A stretch of DNA of 64,000 nt from Larix kaempferi (GCA_027924585.1 BSBM01000123.1:13704001-13768000), one strand, 5' to 3'; numbered from the stretch's first letter, positions 48,901-60,097 are shown. Notes: generated by a model from the letters alone, not told the origin. Program-made: numbers and translations.

Positions 48901-49240
48901 AAGGCTTACTCTCTTTATATCATCTAGAGCCACCACTTCATAGCTTTAACAATATTATTTAGGGATACCCTCCTTGAGTTGGAGAACCCATTGAGGTGAT
49001 AGTGGGCGGCCTTGATGCTTGATGCTTGGGACTTGGGGTGCTAGATTTTGTTGTCACAAGCCTCTTGTTTCTTGCTTTTTATGAACATAGTAGACACATC
49101 TTCTCAGAGATGGTTACCACCATTCTAGCCATTGTATTGTTTTTCACCCTTGGTTGAGTAATAGAATTTGGTTTTCACTGTATCTGTGTTACTCTTTTGT
49201 GATAATGCTATCTTTCAATTCATTCTCAACATAATTTGGA
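45954..49240. other. No recognisable gene
   Basis: Contains a short direct repeat of GTAGG/TTAAAAGTGTCTCTG units (46118-46162) and, at 47200-47900, many recurrences of CACATGTGAGG- and TGCACAT-like words. The right end leads into a primer-binding-like site at 49245, so part of 46-49 kb may be an LTR whose other copy is not in the window. Confidence 0.4.
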
Positions 49241-49244
49241 TCAG

Positions 49245-49258
49245 TGGTATCAAAGCAA
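49245..49258 (+). promoter_or_regulatory. Possible primer binding site of an LTR element
   Basis: TGGTATCAAAGC preceded by TTTGGATCAG equals the primer binding words of the two copia-like elements, here on the plus strand. A 5' LTR ending at GGATCA is therefore suggested, but its start was not found and no Gag follows. Confidence 0.4.
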
Positions 49259-50097
49259 TTTGGTTTTTGTTGTATTTTTGTGCATGTTCTCCACTAGGTT
49301 AGGGTACAAGAACTTAGGCCTCGAGTTATTTGAGACTGCAGAAGATCTTTCTTGCTGACCCATACAGCCTCACATGGTGGGCGAAAAGAAAGATGGCAGA
49401 GTCGTTGGAAATATTGGTGTAATATGTACATGTGGCCATGGCCCATTGACATGATCATTAACGCACTTGGAATCATGGCTAAGGCCATATTTTATTCATT
49501 TATTATATTGCGAGGTTGTGGCTAAGGCCGACCTATTCAACTTTGATAGTGAGCCCATAACCCTTCCTTAGGGAAAGCAACCTTTCTACTTGATTGGTAT
49601 AAATACACCACTCAACCTTCATTTGTATTATCTGTTGAAATTTGTCAAGTTAGGGTTTTGTACAGAAAAATAACAATTCATCATATTCTAATGCAGAAAA
49701 TACATTTAATAAACATTTACAAATATTGAATATTAAACAGTGCAGTAGTAAAAACTATCATAACATAAATTTCATGTCTTTAGCACTCTCAGGTCACTGT
49801 GTTAAAGTACTTTTAACACTACCCATTAGGTCACTGTGCTAAGTTAATCTTCAGCAGCATGTAATGTAGAATAACTAATAATAAAAGAGAAGATACTTAC
49901 CTGTGTGTGGGACCCTCCAATAAAATACTTAGAAGAGTTACTTACTTTCAGTAAACACTGTGCCTCAGAGAGGCCAGTCAAATCTGGAAACTATCAGACC
50001 CTACAAGAGGGTAGTACAAACCAGAGAGAGAGAGATGACAGGTTGAGATACAGTCAAATAGTCAAAGACAGTCAAGAACACAGTGACAATCTTAATC

Positions 50098-50400
50098 AAG
50101 TCTCAGCATAATAGATCTGAATCAAAAACAAGTCTTAGCACATAGATCAGTCCACAAACAAGACTCAGCACAAAGATCTGACCACAGTAAAGGATCAGCA
50201 TATATAAACAAAGTCTGAATACTACAAGTAAGGTCTCAGCACATGGAACAGATCACAGCAAGGTTTCAATACACAGGTTAGATCCAAGCTAGATCTCAAT
50301 ACCTAGATCAGATTCAAAGTAAGTCTCAATAAGTAGATCAAAACAGTAACTCATTAGATCAACCCACGGAAAAAGTCTTAGTACAAAGAACAGATCATAG
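50098..50400 (+). repeat. Degenerate tandem array, about 30-bp period
   Basis: Units resembling AGTCTCAGCACATAGATC with a variable A/C-rich remainder begin near 50098, 50131, 50161, 50231, 50261, 50291 and 50321. Scattered further copies continue to about 50830. It lies within the noncoding LTR-type element. Confidence 0.75.
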
Positions 50401-51119
50401 GCACATAAATCTGACCTAGGGTCTTAAAAAAATCAACACATAGATCTGACCCACAGACAGATGACAATAGATAGCAGTCAGCTCACAAGTAATCTACAGG
50501 GGTTGCAGCCACCTCAAATGATAGAAGATTGATCATCAAAATAGATCACAGGGGATGCGGCCTTCACAGATGGCCCACGGTTCAGTCAAATAACCAATAG
50601 TAAGCTGCGGCCTTCACAAATGAGCAACCAGCAGGCAGAATTAGGGCCAATAGGACTCACAGTTAGCAGTACAGGGTCACAGCCTCCATGCATATGCTTT
50701 CAACAAGCTGTGGTCTCATCAACAAGCCCCAAACAAAGCTTCTATACACAGATCGGATTCCAACCAGACCTCAATAAAAACTAAGTGAACAGATCGGATC
50801 TCAGCCAGCTTCTAATAGGGCACGATTTAGTCAGATGAGGCATCAGCAGGGTGCGGCCTTCCTTAATAGGCTCACGGGTGGCTGGGAAGTGCTTCCAAAG
50901 GCTGACGGCTTATGTTAGGAGCAGCATAAAACCCTAACATCAAATTCAGATCAGACCTGATATAAGTTACTCTCCTCCAGATGTGCGTCCTGCTGATAGG
51001 TGATCAGGTAGCAGAAAATAAACATAAGACAGAGCTGAGATATAGTTGTGATAAATGAGAAACAATAGTCCTCATTAAATAGGATAATAGGATTATTAAA
51101 ATAATCCTTTAAACTAGGA

Positions 51120-51385
51120 ATCCTTAGAATTAGGAAAGATTAAAAAATTAAAAGTTAAAATAATAAAAATTAGGATCTCATTAAAAAGCCACTTTAAAAT
51201 AAAATAAAAGATAAATAAATAAAAGATAAAAATAAATAAGAATAATAAAAGATAAAAATAAATAATAAAATAATAAAAGATAAAAATAAATAAAGATAAA
51301 AATAAATAAAGATAAAAATAAATAAAAATAATAAAAGATAAAAATAAAAATATAAAATATATAAAAATAAAAATAAATAAAAGAA
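51120..51385 (+). repeat. AT low-complexity block
   Basis: Iterated AAAGATAAAAATAAATAA-type words. The complementary strand shows a long F/L/Y-rich open frame that is only a by-product of the composition. Confidence 0.9.
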
Positions 51386-51787
51386 CCTCAGAAAGTGGTC
51401 AAACATCTAAAGTACCCATAAGATCAAAAACAACAAGTGGTGGTATAAATAAAAGGTGGGTCAATGACCCTATTTACCACAAATCAAAGATAGGGTACCA
51501 CAAGACTAATAAACAACAAGAAGCAAGGATCAAAAGTAAATCACCCAAGGTGGAAAGGTTCAACCAGTCATCTCTCTTTCAAATGTACAAAAGTTCCATA
51601 TACTATTGAAAGTCCATCATCATTGTATAAGGAAGGGTTCACACAGATGATGTGATCATGTGGTCCTCTCAACTGCTCCTTAGGTCAAATGTTAGTAGCT
51701 TCCACAAGGGGTGGCCAGTCCCTTGAGAAGACCAACCAACTCATCCATCTCGAAGACCTAGGAGACGAGGGCATCACACATCATAAT

Positions 51788-52257
51788 CTTGGTAACTGAC
51801 CAAGTGCCTCCATTCTCAAGGAATGGCTTCTCAGCCCAAGGCTGAGCCTCCGTCGTAGACTGGGACATGTTGATCAACCATCTGGTCCATGACCAGGTTC
51901 TCCATTCTCCCAGAGAATGGTCCTCAGCCTCAAGCTGAGCATTCAGTCCTAGATTGAATGTTGATCAACCTTCTGCAGGACCTAGGAAGTCTCTGTCTCA
52001 ACCTGCAGGATTTGCTTGGTCATCATGACCAAGAAACCGTCTGGTTCTAGACCAGAATACCCTAGAGACAAATAGGGGCCCTAGCCACATGCTAGGGACT
52101 TTGCCATGGCATCCAACTGCTTGGTCCTCAACCAAGAACCCCAGGAGACAGCTGGGGGCCCTAGGGTACCTTCTAGGGTCTTACACATTACTCTGCCTGG
52201 TTAACTTGACCAGGAACCCTAGTTAACTGACTAGGGTACCATTCTCTCTGAGAATGG
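51788..52257 (+). repeat. Array of about 20 short hairpins, about 20-nt pitch
   Basis: Consecutive inverted repeats include CTTGGT-aactg-ACCAAG (51788), CCATTC-tcaag-GAATGG (51810), CTCAGC-ccaag-GCTGAG (51830), GTTGATCAAC (51869), CTGGTC-cat-GACCAG (51882), CCATTCTC-cca-GAGAATGG (51902), CTCAGC-ctcaa-GCTGAG (51923), CTTGGTC-atcat-GACCAAG (52015), TCTGGT-tctag-ACCAGA (52040), CCCTAGC-cacat-GCTAGGG (52079), CTTGGT-cctca-ACCAAG (52120), CCCCAG-gagacag-CTGGGG (52139), CCCTAGT-taactg-ACTAGGG (52217) and CCATTCTC-tct-GAGAATGG (52239). Centres are mostly 18-22 nt apart. It ends 28 bp before the right end of its host element. Confidence 0.85.
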
Positions 52258-52627
52258 GTCTCGCAGCTGCACTGAAAAATTAACATTATCAACTTTGATC
52301 ATTGAGCTTATTGGCTCTCTTAGTAAAGTGCTTACGCCGATGAGTAGTCATATCTAGTGTTGGTGCATTCTTGTTCTTTGACTGATTTGAGTGCCCAGCA
52401 CCAGGGTTTCTACTTTGATAGTGAGCCCATAACCCTTCCTTAGGGAAAGCAACCTTTCTACTTGATTGGTATAAATACACCACTCAACCTTCATTTGTAT
52501 TATCAACTTTGATCATTGAGCTTATTGGCTCTCTTAGTAAAGTGCTTACGCCTATGAGTAGTCATATCTAGTGTTGGTGCATTCTTGTTCTTTGACTGAT
52601 TTGAGTGCCCAGCACCAGGGTTTCTAC

Positions 52628-52861
52628 TTGGCTGTTCATGCTGGTCATTTTGTAACCCACTGATGTATTTCAGCCTTTTATTTTGAGGTTGAGCCGAAGA
52701 TTTTGGGTATTGGCATTGCCCCAAGCATTGTAGATCTATGTTTTCAGGTCACTTCTTTTCTATGGTTTCCTAGATTTTATCCTAGGGTTTTAACTTATTT
52801 TCAAAGGCTTACTACAGCTAATTTGGAAGTTTCTTTGGATCTTCTCTTTCAGGGTTCACTT
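52628..52861. other. Short spacer without recognisable features
   Basis: Sequence between the tandem duplication and the copia-like LTR. No motif was seen. Confidence 0.4.
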
Positions 52862-54032
52862 TGTAAAACTTTACTCAAACTTCAACTCTGATTTCTAATT
52901 TCACTGGTACATTGTTTAATACATAAACTCATCCAACATTTAACCACTGCAAATGAATTATTTCCTCATAAACAACTCAGAATTAGAAACACTTGAAGAT
53001 CTTTACCACACTACTGAGAACAGAAATAAAAATCAGTCACACATTTAAATTTCAGACTCAGAATTTTAGCCAAATGGCCCAGGAAAAACCCTGGAGGGAA
53101 AATCTGTGAGAGAGAGTGCTTTTATTTATTCTTCTTCAAAAGTTATTGACAGTACAACAGTAGAATTAAACTTAGCATAAAACACAGACTTATCTCAAGT
53201 TCTGATACAATTTCTCCACCTTGGAAAATGTGCCCAGCATACACAGAAATTTCTTACTCGAATTTCTCATGTACTGTACGAATCAGTAAGGCCCTGACAG
53301 CTTCTTCTCAGGTCCTCGGTTTTCGTGGCAGGAAGAAATTTACCAGTTAAATGCTGCCTCGAAAAGCATGCCATATCTCACCTCGATTTTCGTGTCACTG
53401 CTGCTGTGTACGGACTGTCAACTTCTGAGTAAGGCCTGCTTACAGTATGGCCTGTATGGACACATTTAATGCAGAAATGCCCTCTTGAAATTTGTGCTTC
53501 CCTTCTCGAGATTTGTGCCCAGAATATTCCTCGAATTCTGTGCAGCTCCTCCTTGAATTTCATGCTGATTCTGTTCTGGAAAATTGTGCCTCTGTACCTA
53601 CTGTACGGTCTGGGAATTCGTGCTAGGTTCAGCTTCTTGGAACTCGTGCCAGCTATCTCAGCCTGCCTTCTCTCTCTCTCAAACTCGACTTGGTCTCCTT
53701 TTACTCCAAAACTCATGGAAATAATGAATATAATGCTTCTTGGTTGCCTTGCCTTTTCTTTTTCTCTCCTAGGGTAGTTTAATAGTCACTAGATCAAGGG
53801 CCCACAATGAATCTAGTGATCTCACATCAATGGATGAGAAAAATCCTTTTCTCTCCATTAAATAATTTTCTTTCAACTTCCACTTAAATTTATTGAAAAG
53901 TCACTTTATGACTCTAAAGTGAATTAAATGCTCATCTCAAGCAATTAATGCAAGGGTCATGTCACATGTTCACTTTTAGTGACTTAGGCACAAAGTCACT
54001 AGGGGAATACTTCCTAGGTATAAAATTCAACA
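52862..54032 (-). repeat. LTR (3' LTR of second copia-like element)
   Basis: A 1171-bp repeat, TGTAAAAC...TTCAACA on the plus strand, matching 63123-64000 over the length available. It is followed by CTCCCTCTTACCGAGGAAAG, the complement of the polypurine border. Confidence 0.9.
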
Positions 54033-54416
54033 CTCCCTCTTACCGAGGAAAGTGTTCTCCCTCACTCCCAACTTACTACTTCTTCACCAAAGCTAGTAAT
54101 CTGCTCATGTGCTTCTCACACAATATAAGAAATGCCCACCCTTTCTAATCTCCTCTCTAGAAAGGTCAAATCTAATGTCCTTTCATGTTAGGCATAATCA
54201 CATGAAGGACATCCTGAGCTGCAATGCTCAGTACTTCTTCTTCGTGTGGGAAGTCCTTCTAGCATGTCCTTCGCCAGAATCACACTCCAGTCTCACACTG
54301 TCTGCTGTAGAAGCTCCCTCTGTCGCTGGAAGCCGTCCCTCTACAGATTCTGCACTCTGCACTGGTGCCACATTTTGAGAAATCTCATCTCACTCATCCA
54401 TCAGTAACATGTCATA

Positions 54417-55004
54417 CTAGTTGACCCTCCTGCCAGCACTGGAAGAAGTAGTCTCTCGCATACTCCCCTGAATCGAAGACTGAATACTCGGTACCACATC
54501 AATCTTTGGAGCATCTTGCTTTCCCCTCTGAACTAAGGGCTGACTACTTGGCTCCACATCAACCCTTGGAGCTTCTCGTTCTCCGTCTGTCTTAGACTGA
54601 GAACCTATTATCCACCCAGACCCTCCTGATGTAGATTGTCCACGCACTACATACTCACTATCTCTCTGATGACCTATCAGCACAGGATCGACCGGATCCA
54701 CTCCCGGTACATAGATAAATATGTGTTCACTCTTGAACAACTCCGCATACCCAACACATTCCAAGGATGGAATTGAGAGTCTTCTATCCTTCATCCCTGG
54801 AACATAGAGCACTCCTGATACCTCTAGAAGCTCTCCAAACTCTAGCTGGAACCGTACTCGTCCCATTCCTTTGACTACATGCACCGTGCCCTCTCTATCT
54901 TGTACGAGCTGCTCTGGAACTATCTCTATAGTGAGGAAGGCATCTCGCCTCCCAGTCATGTGACTACAATACGCACTATCAACTATCCACTTCCCAACAT
55001 CCAC
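54417..55004 (-). pseudogene. Copia-type aspartic protease with DSA active-site change
   Basis: A 195-residue minus frame beginning near MDVGKWIVDSAYCSHMTGRR. The catalytic DSG of retroviral-type proteases reads DSA here, which would be expected to impair activity. It is followed by VKGMGRVRFQLEFG and VLYVPGMKDRRLSIPSLE, as in the element on the left. The tail (WIIGSQSKTDGEREAPRVDV) has two repeats of an S-Q-rich unit with no known domain. No integrase follows. Confidence 0.75.
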
Positions 55005-55049
55005 AGGTCCACTACTGCCGCAATTCGAAACAACTGTGACAAGAGAGAA

Positions 55050-55626
55050 TTATTTCTTGAACTTTGCAGTGTAATTCTCTATCTCAGCTGTAGCTGCAAC
55101 TTGTTCCTCCTTCTCCAGCTTGCCCCTCTTCTTCTTAGTACATTGGCCAACATAATGGCCAAATTCATTACATGCATAACACCTGACTTTGCTCAGGTCC
55201 TTCTTCTGCTCACCTTTACTGCTTAGCCCCTCCCATAGGGCCTTTCTTGGACTTCTTTCCTTTAGTTGACAAGGCAACATTCTTCTCATCATCTCCTTTC
55301 TGCTATCTTGTGTGACTGGAGCTAGATCTCAACTCCTCCTATGTGAAGTCGTCCCAAAGTTTGGACAATGATGGCATGTTCTCCCTGGAAACCACTTCTT
55401 GTACAAAGTCATGCCATGGATGTGAGAAGCCATTAAAGGCTACTCTCAACAACTTTGCCTCATCCACAACCTCGCCAATAGCCCCCAACTCATCACGTAC
55501 CTGTGTGATGCAGGTCAGGTATGATGGAACATTGTCGGTCTTAGTCATTTTAATGTCTCTTAGCTTTTGCCTCAAAATCATTTTCCGGTTTTGATTATCA
55601 TCCTTGTTACCAACTGAGTTGAACAT
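55050..55626 (-). pseudogene. Copia Gag, C-terminal part with CCHC zinc knuckle
   Basis: 55339-55626 carries the UBN2 region (MILRQKLRDIKMTKTDNVPS, then VAFNGFSHPWHDFVQEVVSR). 55050-55292 carries CYACNEFGHYVGQCTKKKRG, an intact CX2CX4HX4C zinc knuckle for RNA binding. A stop and frame change separate the two. The N-terminal part lies beyond the 3.3-kb insertion at 58923-59198. Confidence 0.8.
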
Positions 55627-55638
55627 CAGTTGGACTTC

Positions 55639-58600
55639 CAGAGAGCCGCCAAAGTTTGTACAAATACTTGTGCCTTTTAGTGTTCAGAAGTTCAAATCAG
55701 GCCTTTTCGCTGCCCCTTTTTTTAAATTTTTAATGCATGTCCATGCCCCACGGGGTTTGTAATAAAGGTACTAGCATGGTGGTCTTTTGAGTAACTTGGC
55801 TCCCTAGGACTTGGCAACTAATGAGGGTATTCCAAGGAGTTTTTTCCCTTGTCAATTATGCTTTTCCTTTAGCCGAGTATAATTAACGAGTTTTTCTCCT
55901 ACACCCCCAAAGCTAGAATGCCTAAGTTAGTAGTTAGGCCTTGGGGGATTATTAGAATTCACATATTAACATATATAAACATGCTAGACACTTAAATAAA
56001 GTCATATGGTCATGTACTAGGTCCCTAGGTCCTTTTTTTTAAGTTTTGAATTTTGTTTTTCTTCAGTAATTGGACCATTTTTTAATGGTTTAATTAAAAT
56101 TTTTCAAAATGTAATATTTAAGTGGTTTATGGGTGAAATTTGACAATGGGGTGTTAGTTTTCTAAGCCAGAGCACCCATTTAATCCATAAATCCACTTTT
56201 CCTAAGTTTTGAGCAATTATATATCTCAGAAAATAATATTTGCTCGAAAAACCCCAAAAGACAAAATAAATGTCAAATGAAGACATATTGAATAAAAAAG
56301 ACAAATTTCTAAATCAATGGAAACTGTCCGGAGTTGAACTGAGGATGAACTAAAGTCATTGTACAGTCAACTAAAGGTGATCTGAGCTCCGAACGGATTG
56401 ATGCCAATCAAATTTTGGGAGATCTAGTTAACTCCCTGTTGGAGAATGTGCCCTCCTCTTGCATGGGGCGACTTTCACATGTGGCATCTTCTTATTAGGG
56501 GTGATTACATTGAGGTTGAGGGCGCCTACCATCTCCAGATGTGGCGCAACCTCAAGCAATTGACTTTCAATCATGACTTCAATCAGTATCTACCACATCC
56601 AGTTAACTCTCTCATCAAGCCATGCGCCCTTCCTTGGGATTTGCGCCCCCCTCACTCTGTAAAATCTATTTAAAGGAGGCTTTTGCTCCATTGTTTGCAT
56701 CTAAAGGTGGAACCTTTGCTCCTCTATTGTGTAATATTTTTCTGAGTTATTGAGTAATAAAAGAAGGCTTTGGAGGCTAGTCTTGATGTGTTCTGTGGAG
56801 GTTTGATGTACCATGCTCTACATATGAGGTAACCTGTGTCTATTTCCTAAAAAATGTTCATTGTTGAGATGTATTTGTCTTTCAAGAGAAATTAGTTTCA
56901 GTAAGAATATCAAGTAATACTTTATAGATTATTTGTTATTGTCAAATGGTAGAAGGATGCATAGCAACATATAGATTCTTGTTCGAATTCATGTCTTTTA
57001 GCTATTCTTTTTACTTGCTTACACATATATCATTAATCTCATTGTGCAAGTGTTGTGAGGTTTTTTTTTACAGGTGATCTAAGTTGGAAGAAGTAACAAG
57101 CATGCTAGCTTGCCCATCTTTTAGTAATTTCGAATAGAGCTCCATCTCTCCGGTCCATCAAGGGAACAATTCCATTGCCCAAAAATTAGTGCTCAACCCC
57201 CATGGGTTTCAACTTCTATATCCACAATTTCTCATCTACTCTGGTTACTATTTTTTTTTCATATTTAGATCTTGCATTAAAAGTATTCTGATAATTAGAT
57301 CTAAATAAATTGCAATCTAATACTTAAAGTTTTATTTTGATCATCTAGATCTAGGTTGCTATCTCACTATTCTGTAACTTTTAAAGTAGATCTAAAGAAA
57401 CAAGATAGAAGAGTCTGTTTTTTTCAAAAAAAAAAAGTTTTATCAAACAAGTTAGTGCCTAATCATTTGCTTGCCATCTCTTAAAGAGGCATGCAAATAT
57501 CCTAAGAAGGAAAGCTCTCTAGCTTGCCTTACTTAGTTCATTTTTTCCATTTTATAGCTAGTTAACTTAGAAATTTTTTATAATTTTTTGTAGTGTGGCC
57601 AAATACATTTTTTAAGTGTTTTTTGGCCCTTTTATAATAAATAACGTTCGCTGGTTTTTCATATTTTTTAGCAGGTTTTGACATAAAAGCGACCAAAAAA
57701 TTGGATTTGGAGGCTTCCGTGGCCATCCGGGGAGCTTGTGCTACCCCCTTTTTGCTTTCTACAATTATTGTAAGCTGTATTAGTACCTAATGATAAAGGA
57801 CCAGCAGTAGTTCTTCTTTTCCTGTTGATGTAACAAAGAATAAAGAGAGCTCAACAGGCTATTCCAGCGCCTGTCCCTATCCCCCTAGGGGGGATTCGCA
57901 CTTTTTTCAATTTTTTTAATTTTTTTTTACTTTTTTAACTTAGATTAATTTCTTTAAGCTGATAGTAATTAAATCACATCACAAAGCACACAAATGTCCT
58001 TAAAGGACCCATTCAAGTCTGATTTATTTATCTCATGTTTGATACTTTGTTCTACAATTGTTCCAACGGACCTTAATAAAACCGTGCCCTTGCTTTCCCT
58101 AAGTACTGCACCATTTTTGGTGTGTGGAAAAGAGATTCTTGGGCATTAGTTTAGACTAATAACTCATCTCACAATACTAAATAAAATCAACCAAGGCTTG
58201 AAACTTGAAGTATGCTCTTAACCGTTGAAGCTTAGTCTGAATAGTTGGCTCAATCAAAAAAGGTGTAGAGTAACTAGTTAATAGGGCAATCCTACAAAGT
58301 CTCAATTCTAAGGATTCGGGAGGTTGAAGTGAAGTTAACTACAGAGTTAGCATAAGTTCATCCTCGCTTGGTTGGACACTTGGTATAGTTGTCACAATGT
58401 CCATTCCAAGGGAGTGAGTCTAAGTTGGGCCAAACCAAAAATAAACCCTTTCCCTTAATACTCATTAATAAATTGAAATTTACAACAAGCCTTTGCAATA
58501 CTTTCACGACACAACACAACAAGCACTCGCATTTATATTCTCGTCACTGGTCTTGATACTTTACAAATATTTTAAATTCAATCATAAAATGTCATGAGTT

Positions 58601-58920
58601 TATCTATATCATGTGTTGTGTTAATTAAATTTTAATTGCAAATTGTGTTTGGTTGTAAAATTTTTCCATATCCATTATTTAACTCCTAGAATAGCTTTTT
58701 ACTTGTTTTTCATAGTTTAAAAGCCTTAGATTATTTTCATAGGGACCACCCCCCTTGGCTTCGCTAGGAGTAGCCTAGACGGAGGAGTCAAGTAATCGGG
58801 TGACAACACTTAACTCTGACTTGCTCCCAAGGACACATCAAGCGGCTTGAAGGTTTTTTGTCCCGTTCCCCCCAAGTGTGTATTAGGTGGCAACAATCCT
58901 GAAACAACTTTATTAGGGAA
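55639..58920. mobile_element. Unidentified 3.3-kb insertion within copia Gag
   Basis: Gag homology stops near 55638 and resumes near 58921 at exactly the same codon region (KKNASEM, then the MFNSVGN frame), so this stretch is an insertion. It is noncoding. A TATA-like CTATTTAAAGG (56667-56677) followed by AATAAAAG (56756) gives part of it LTR promoter character. Flanks ACTTC and AGTTC could be a decayed 5-bp duplication. TG...CA ends were not found, so the class is open. Confidence 0.6.
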
Positions 58921-58922
58921 GT

Positions 58923-59198
58923 TCACATCTCAGAGGCATTCTTTTTCCCGTTCACGTGAGGCATGAGGTGGTCTTTTACTGCATCAAGAAGAATGCGCCT
59001 TGCCTTTACATTCTTTCGGTTGTACTCATTCAAAATGATAGGATCAACATGTATTGTGTACACTTCCTTGGTTATCTTCCATAACCCAAGCTCTTCCAAC
59101 AACAAGGTGACCCTCTCCTTCCATGGAATGAAATTTTCAGCCCCCACAAGTCTGTCCTCAATCCTCAAGCCAAGCGTCAATGGCATCTTCACAAACAA
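58923..59198 (-). pseudogene. Copia Gag, N-terminal part
   Basis: A 91-residue minus frame: LTLGLRIEDRLVGAENFIPW, KERVTLLLEELGLWKITKEV, then RKNVKARRILLDAVKDHLMP and KKNASEM. It aligns with 8976-9224 of the other copia-like element. It is cut off from the rest of Gag by the 3.3-kb insertion. Confidence 0.8.
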
Positions 59199-59287
59199 AC
59201 CAACAACACCTCAACTCAAATCTTCTAGACAAGGCAATCTCTTCCCACTGTGTTAGACTTTAACTCAGTTGTCACACTTTGCAAAAC

Positions 59288-59620
59288 CTACGTTGCGGGG
59301 AAGCGCTCCCCCCCCTCCCTCGCCCCCGCTCTGGAAGCTAGCTTCCGGCCGAAGCTATGTCGAAGCGCGATTTGCTTTCGCTTCCGGGGGGAATCGTTTT
59401 TGAGAAGTACGCTTCGGTCCAAGAAATAACGCTCCCTGCCACTGTGTGAGAGCGTGCAGGAATCGATCCGAAGCGTCGATTCCCTTTCGCTTTCGGATCG
59501 ATTCCGCATCGCTTCCCCGTCGCTTTGTCCATCGCTTCCTGGAGAAAAAAAATGATTCGGGCGCTTCCAAAATCGATTCCCGTAGCTTCCTCGCACGCTT
59601 CGCCCAAATCCGCGATTTTC
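59288..59620. repeat. hAT left subterminal array of GAAGCG/CGCTTC words
   Basis: At least ten GAAGCG, CGCTTC or CGCTTTCG words in both orientations lie within about 330 bp, far above the AT-rich surroundings. The right end (62945-63020) carries CGCTTCC, GGAAGC and CGCTTC plus iterated CGCTCC. Subterminal repeats of this kind are binding sites for transposase in known hAT elements; that role is inferred here. Confidence 0.75.
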
Positions 59621-59729
59621 ATGGTGAGTTGGAGCTCGTGGGGTCCACGCTTGGGGTTTTGGAGGGAGGAATAGGGCTTTGAGGTATAAAGCCCTCCTCC
59701 ACACTCCATTTTGTCACTTTGGTTTGTTT

Positions 59730-59779
59730 GAGAAGAGAAGAGAGGAGAGAAGAGAAGAGGAGAAGAGAAGAGGAGAAGG
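59730..59779 (+). repeat. GA-rich purine tract
   Basis: Irregular repeats of AGAAG/AGAGG over 50 bp without a pyrimidine, upstream of the transposase frame, where an element promoter or 5' leader would lie. Confidence 0.9.
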
Positions 59780-60097
59780 TGCCATTGGAGATTGAAGAAG
59801 GTTGGATGCTTGGAGCCTTGGCAAGTTGGCACACTCACTACCGTTGGAGTCTTGGACATCCAAATAGTTAGGCTCTAAACCCTTTCTTGTTGATTTGCTT
59901 TGTGTTTGAAGTTTGAACTTGAAGTTTTGATGCTTGATACTTGATGCTTGAGACTTGAATTTTTTAAGCTTGAAATTTGACTAGAATCTAGAATGTCATT
60001 GTAAATGTTCCTCTCTTACTCTTTCCCATGCTTTCTCCATCATTTCTATTGCAGAGCAATAGGTTAAACTCTAGTTCCACTTCCAAGTCTAACAAAC

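Larger units (their letters stand above)
49633..52285 (+). mobile_element. Noncoding LTR-type element (solo LTR or LTR-only derivative)
   Basis: Starts TGTTGAAATTTG, ends AAATTAACA, and is flanked by the exact 5-bp duplication TTATC (49628-49632, 52286-52290). At 2653 bp with no coding potential, it is probably a large solo LTR. It contains a 30-bp-period degenerate tandem array (50098-50400), an A/T low-complexity block (51120-51385) and a hairpin array (51788-52257). No internal pair of LTRs was seen. Confidence 0.75.
49541..52627 (+). repeat. 215-bp tandem duplication carrying a TATA box, split by an insertion
   Basis: A unit running from CTTTGATAGTGAGCCC to CCAGGGTTTCTACT is present twice. 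Copy 1 is 49541-49632 plus 52286-52412; copy 2 is 52413-52627. The copies differ at one visible position (CGCCGATG versus CGCCTATG). Each contains GGTATAAATACAC (TATA boxes at 49598-49605 and 52470-52477). A 2653-bp element is inserted in copy 1 after TTATC. The near identity indicates a recent duplication. Confidence 0.88.

Noticed and set aside
51194-51406. Hydrophobic F/L/Y-rich frame resembling a membrane protein
   Set aside because: It is a translation of an AAATAAA-type low-complexity block.
59338-59859. Minus-strand 173-residue open frame
   Set aside because: It lies in the GC-rich subterminal motif array of the hAT. The open frame follows from composition and shows no domain.
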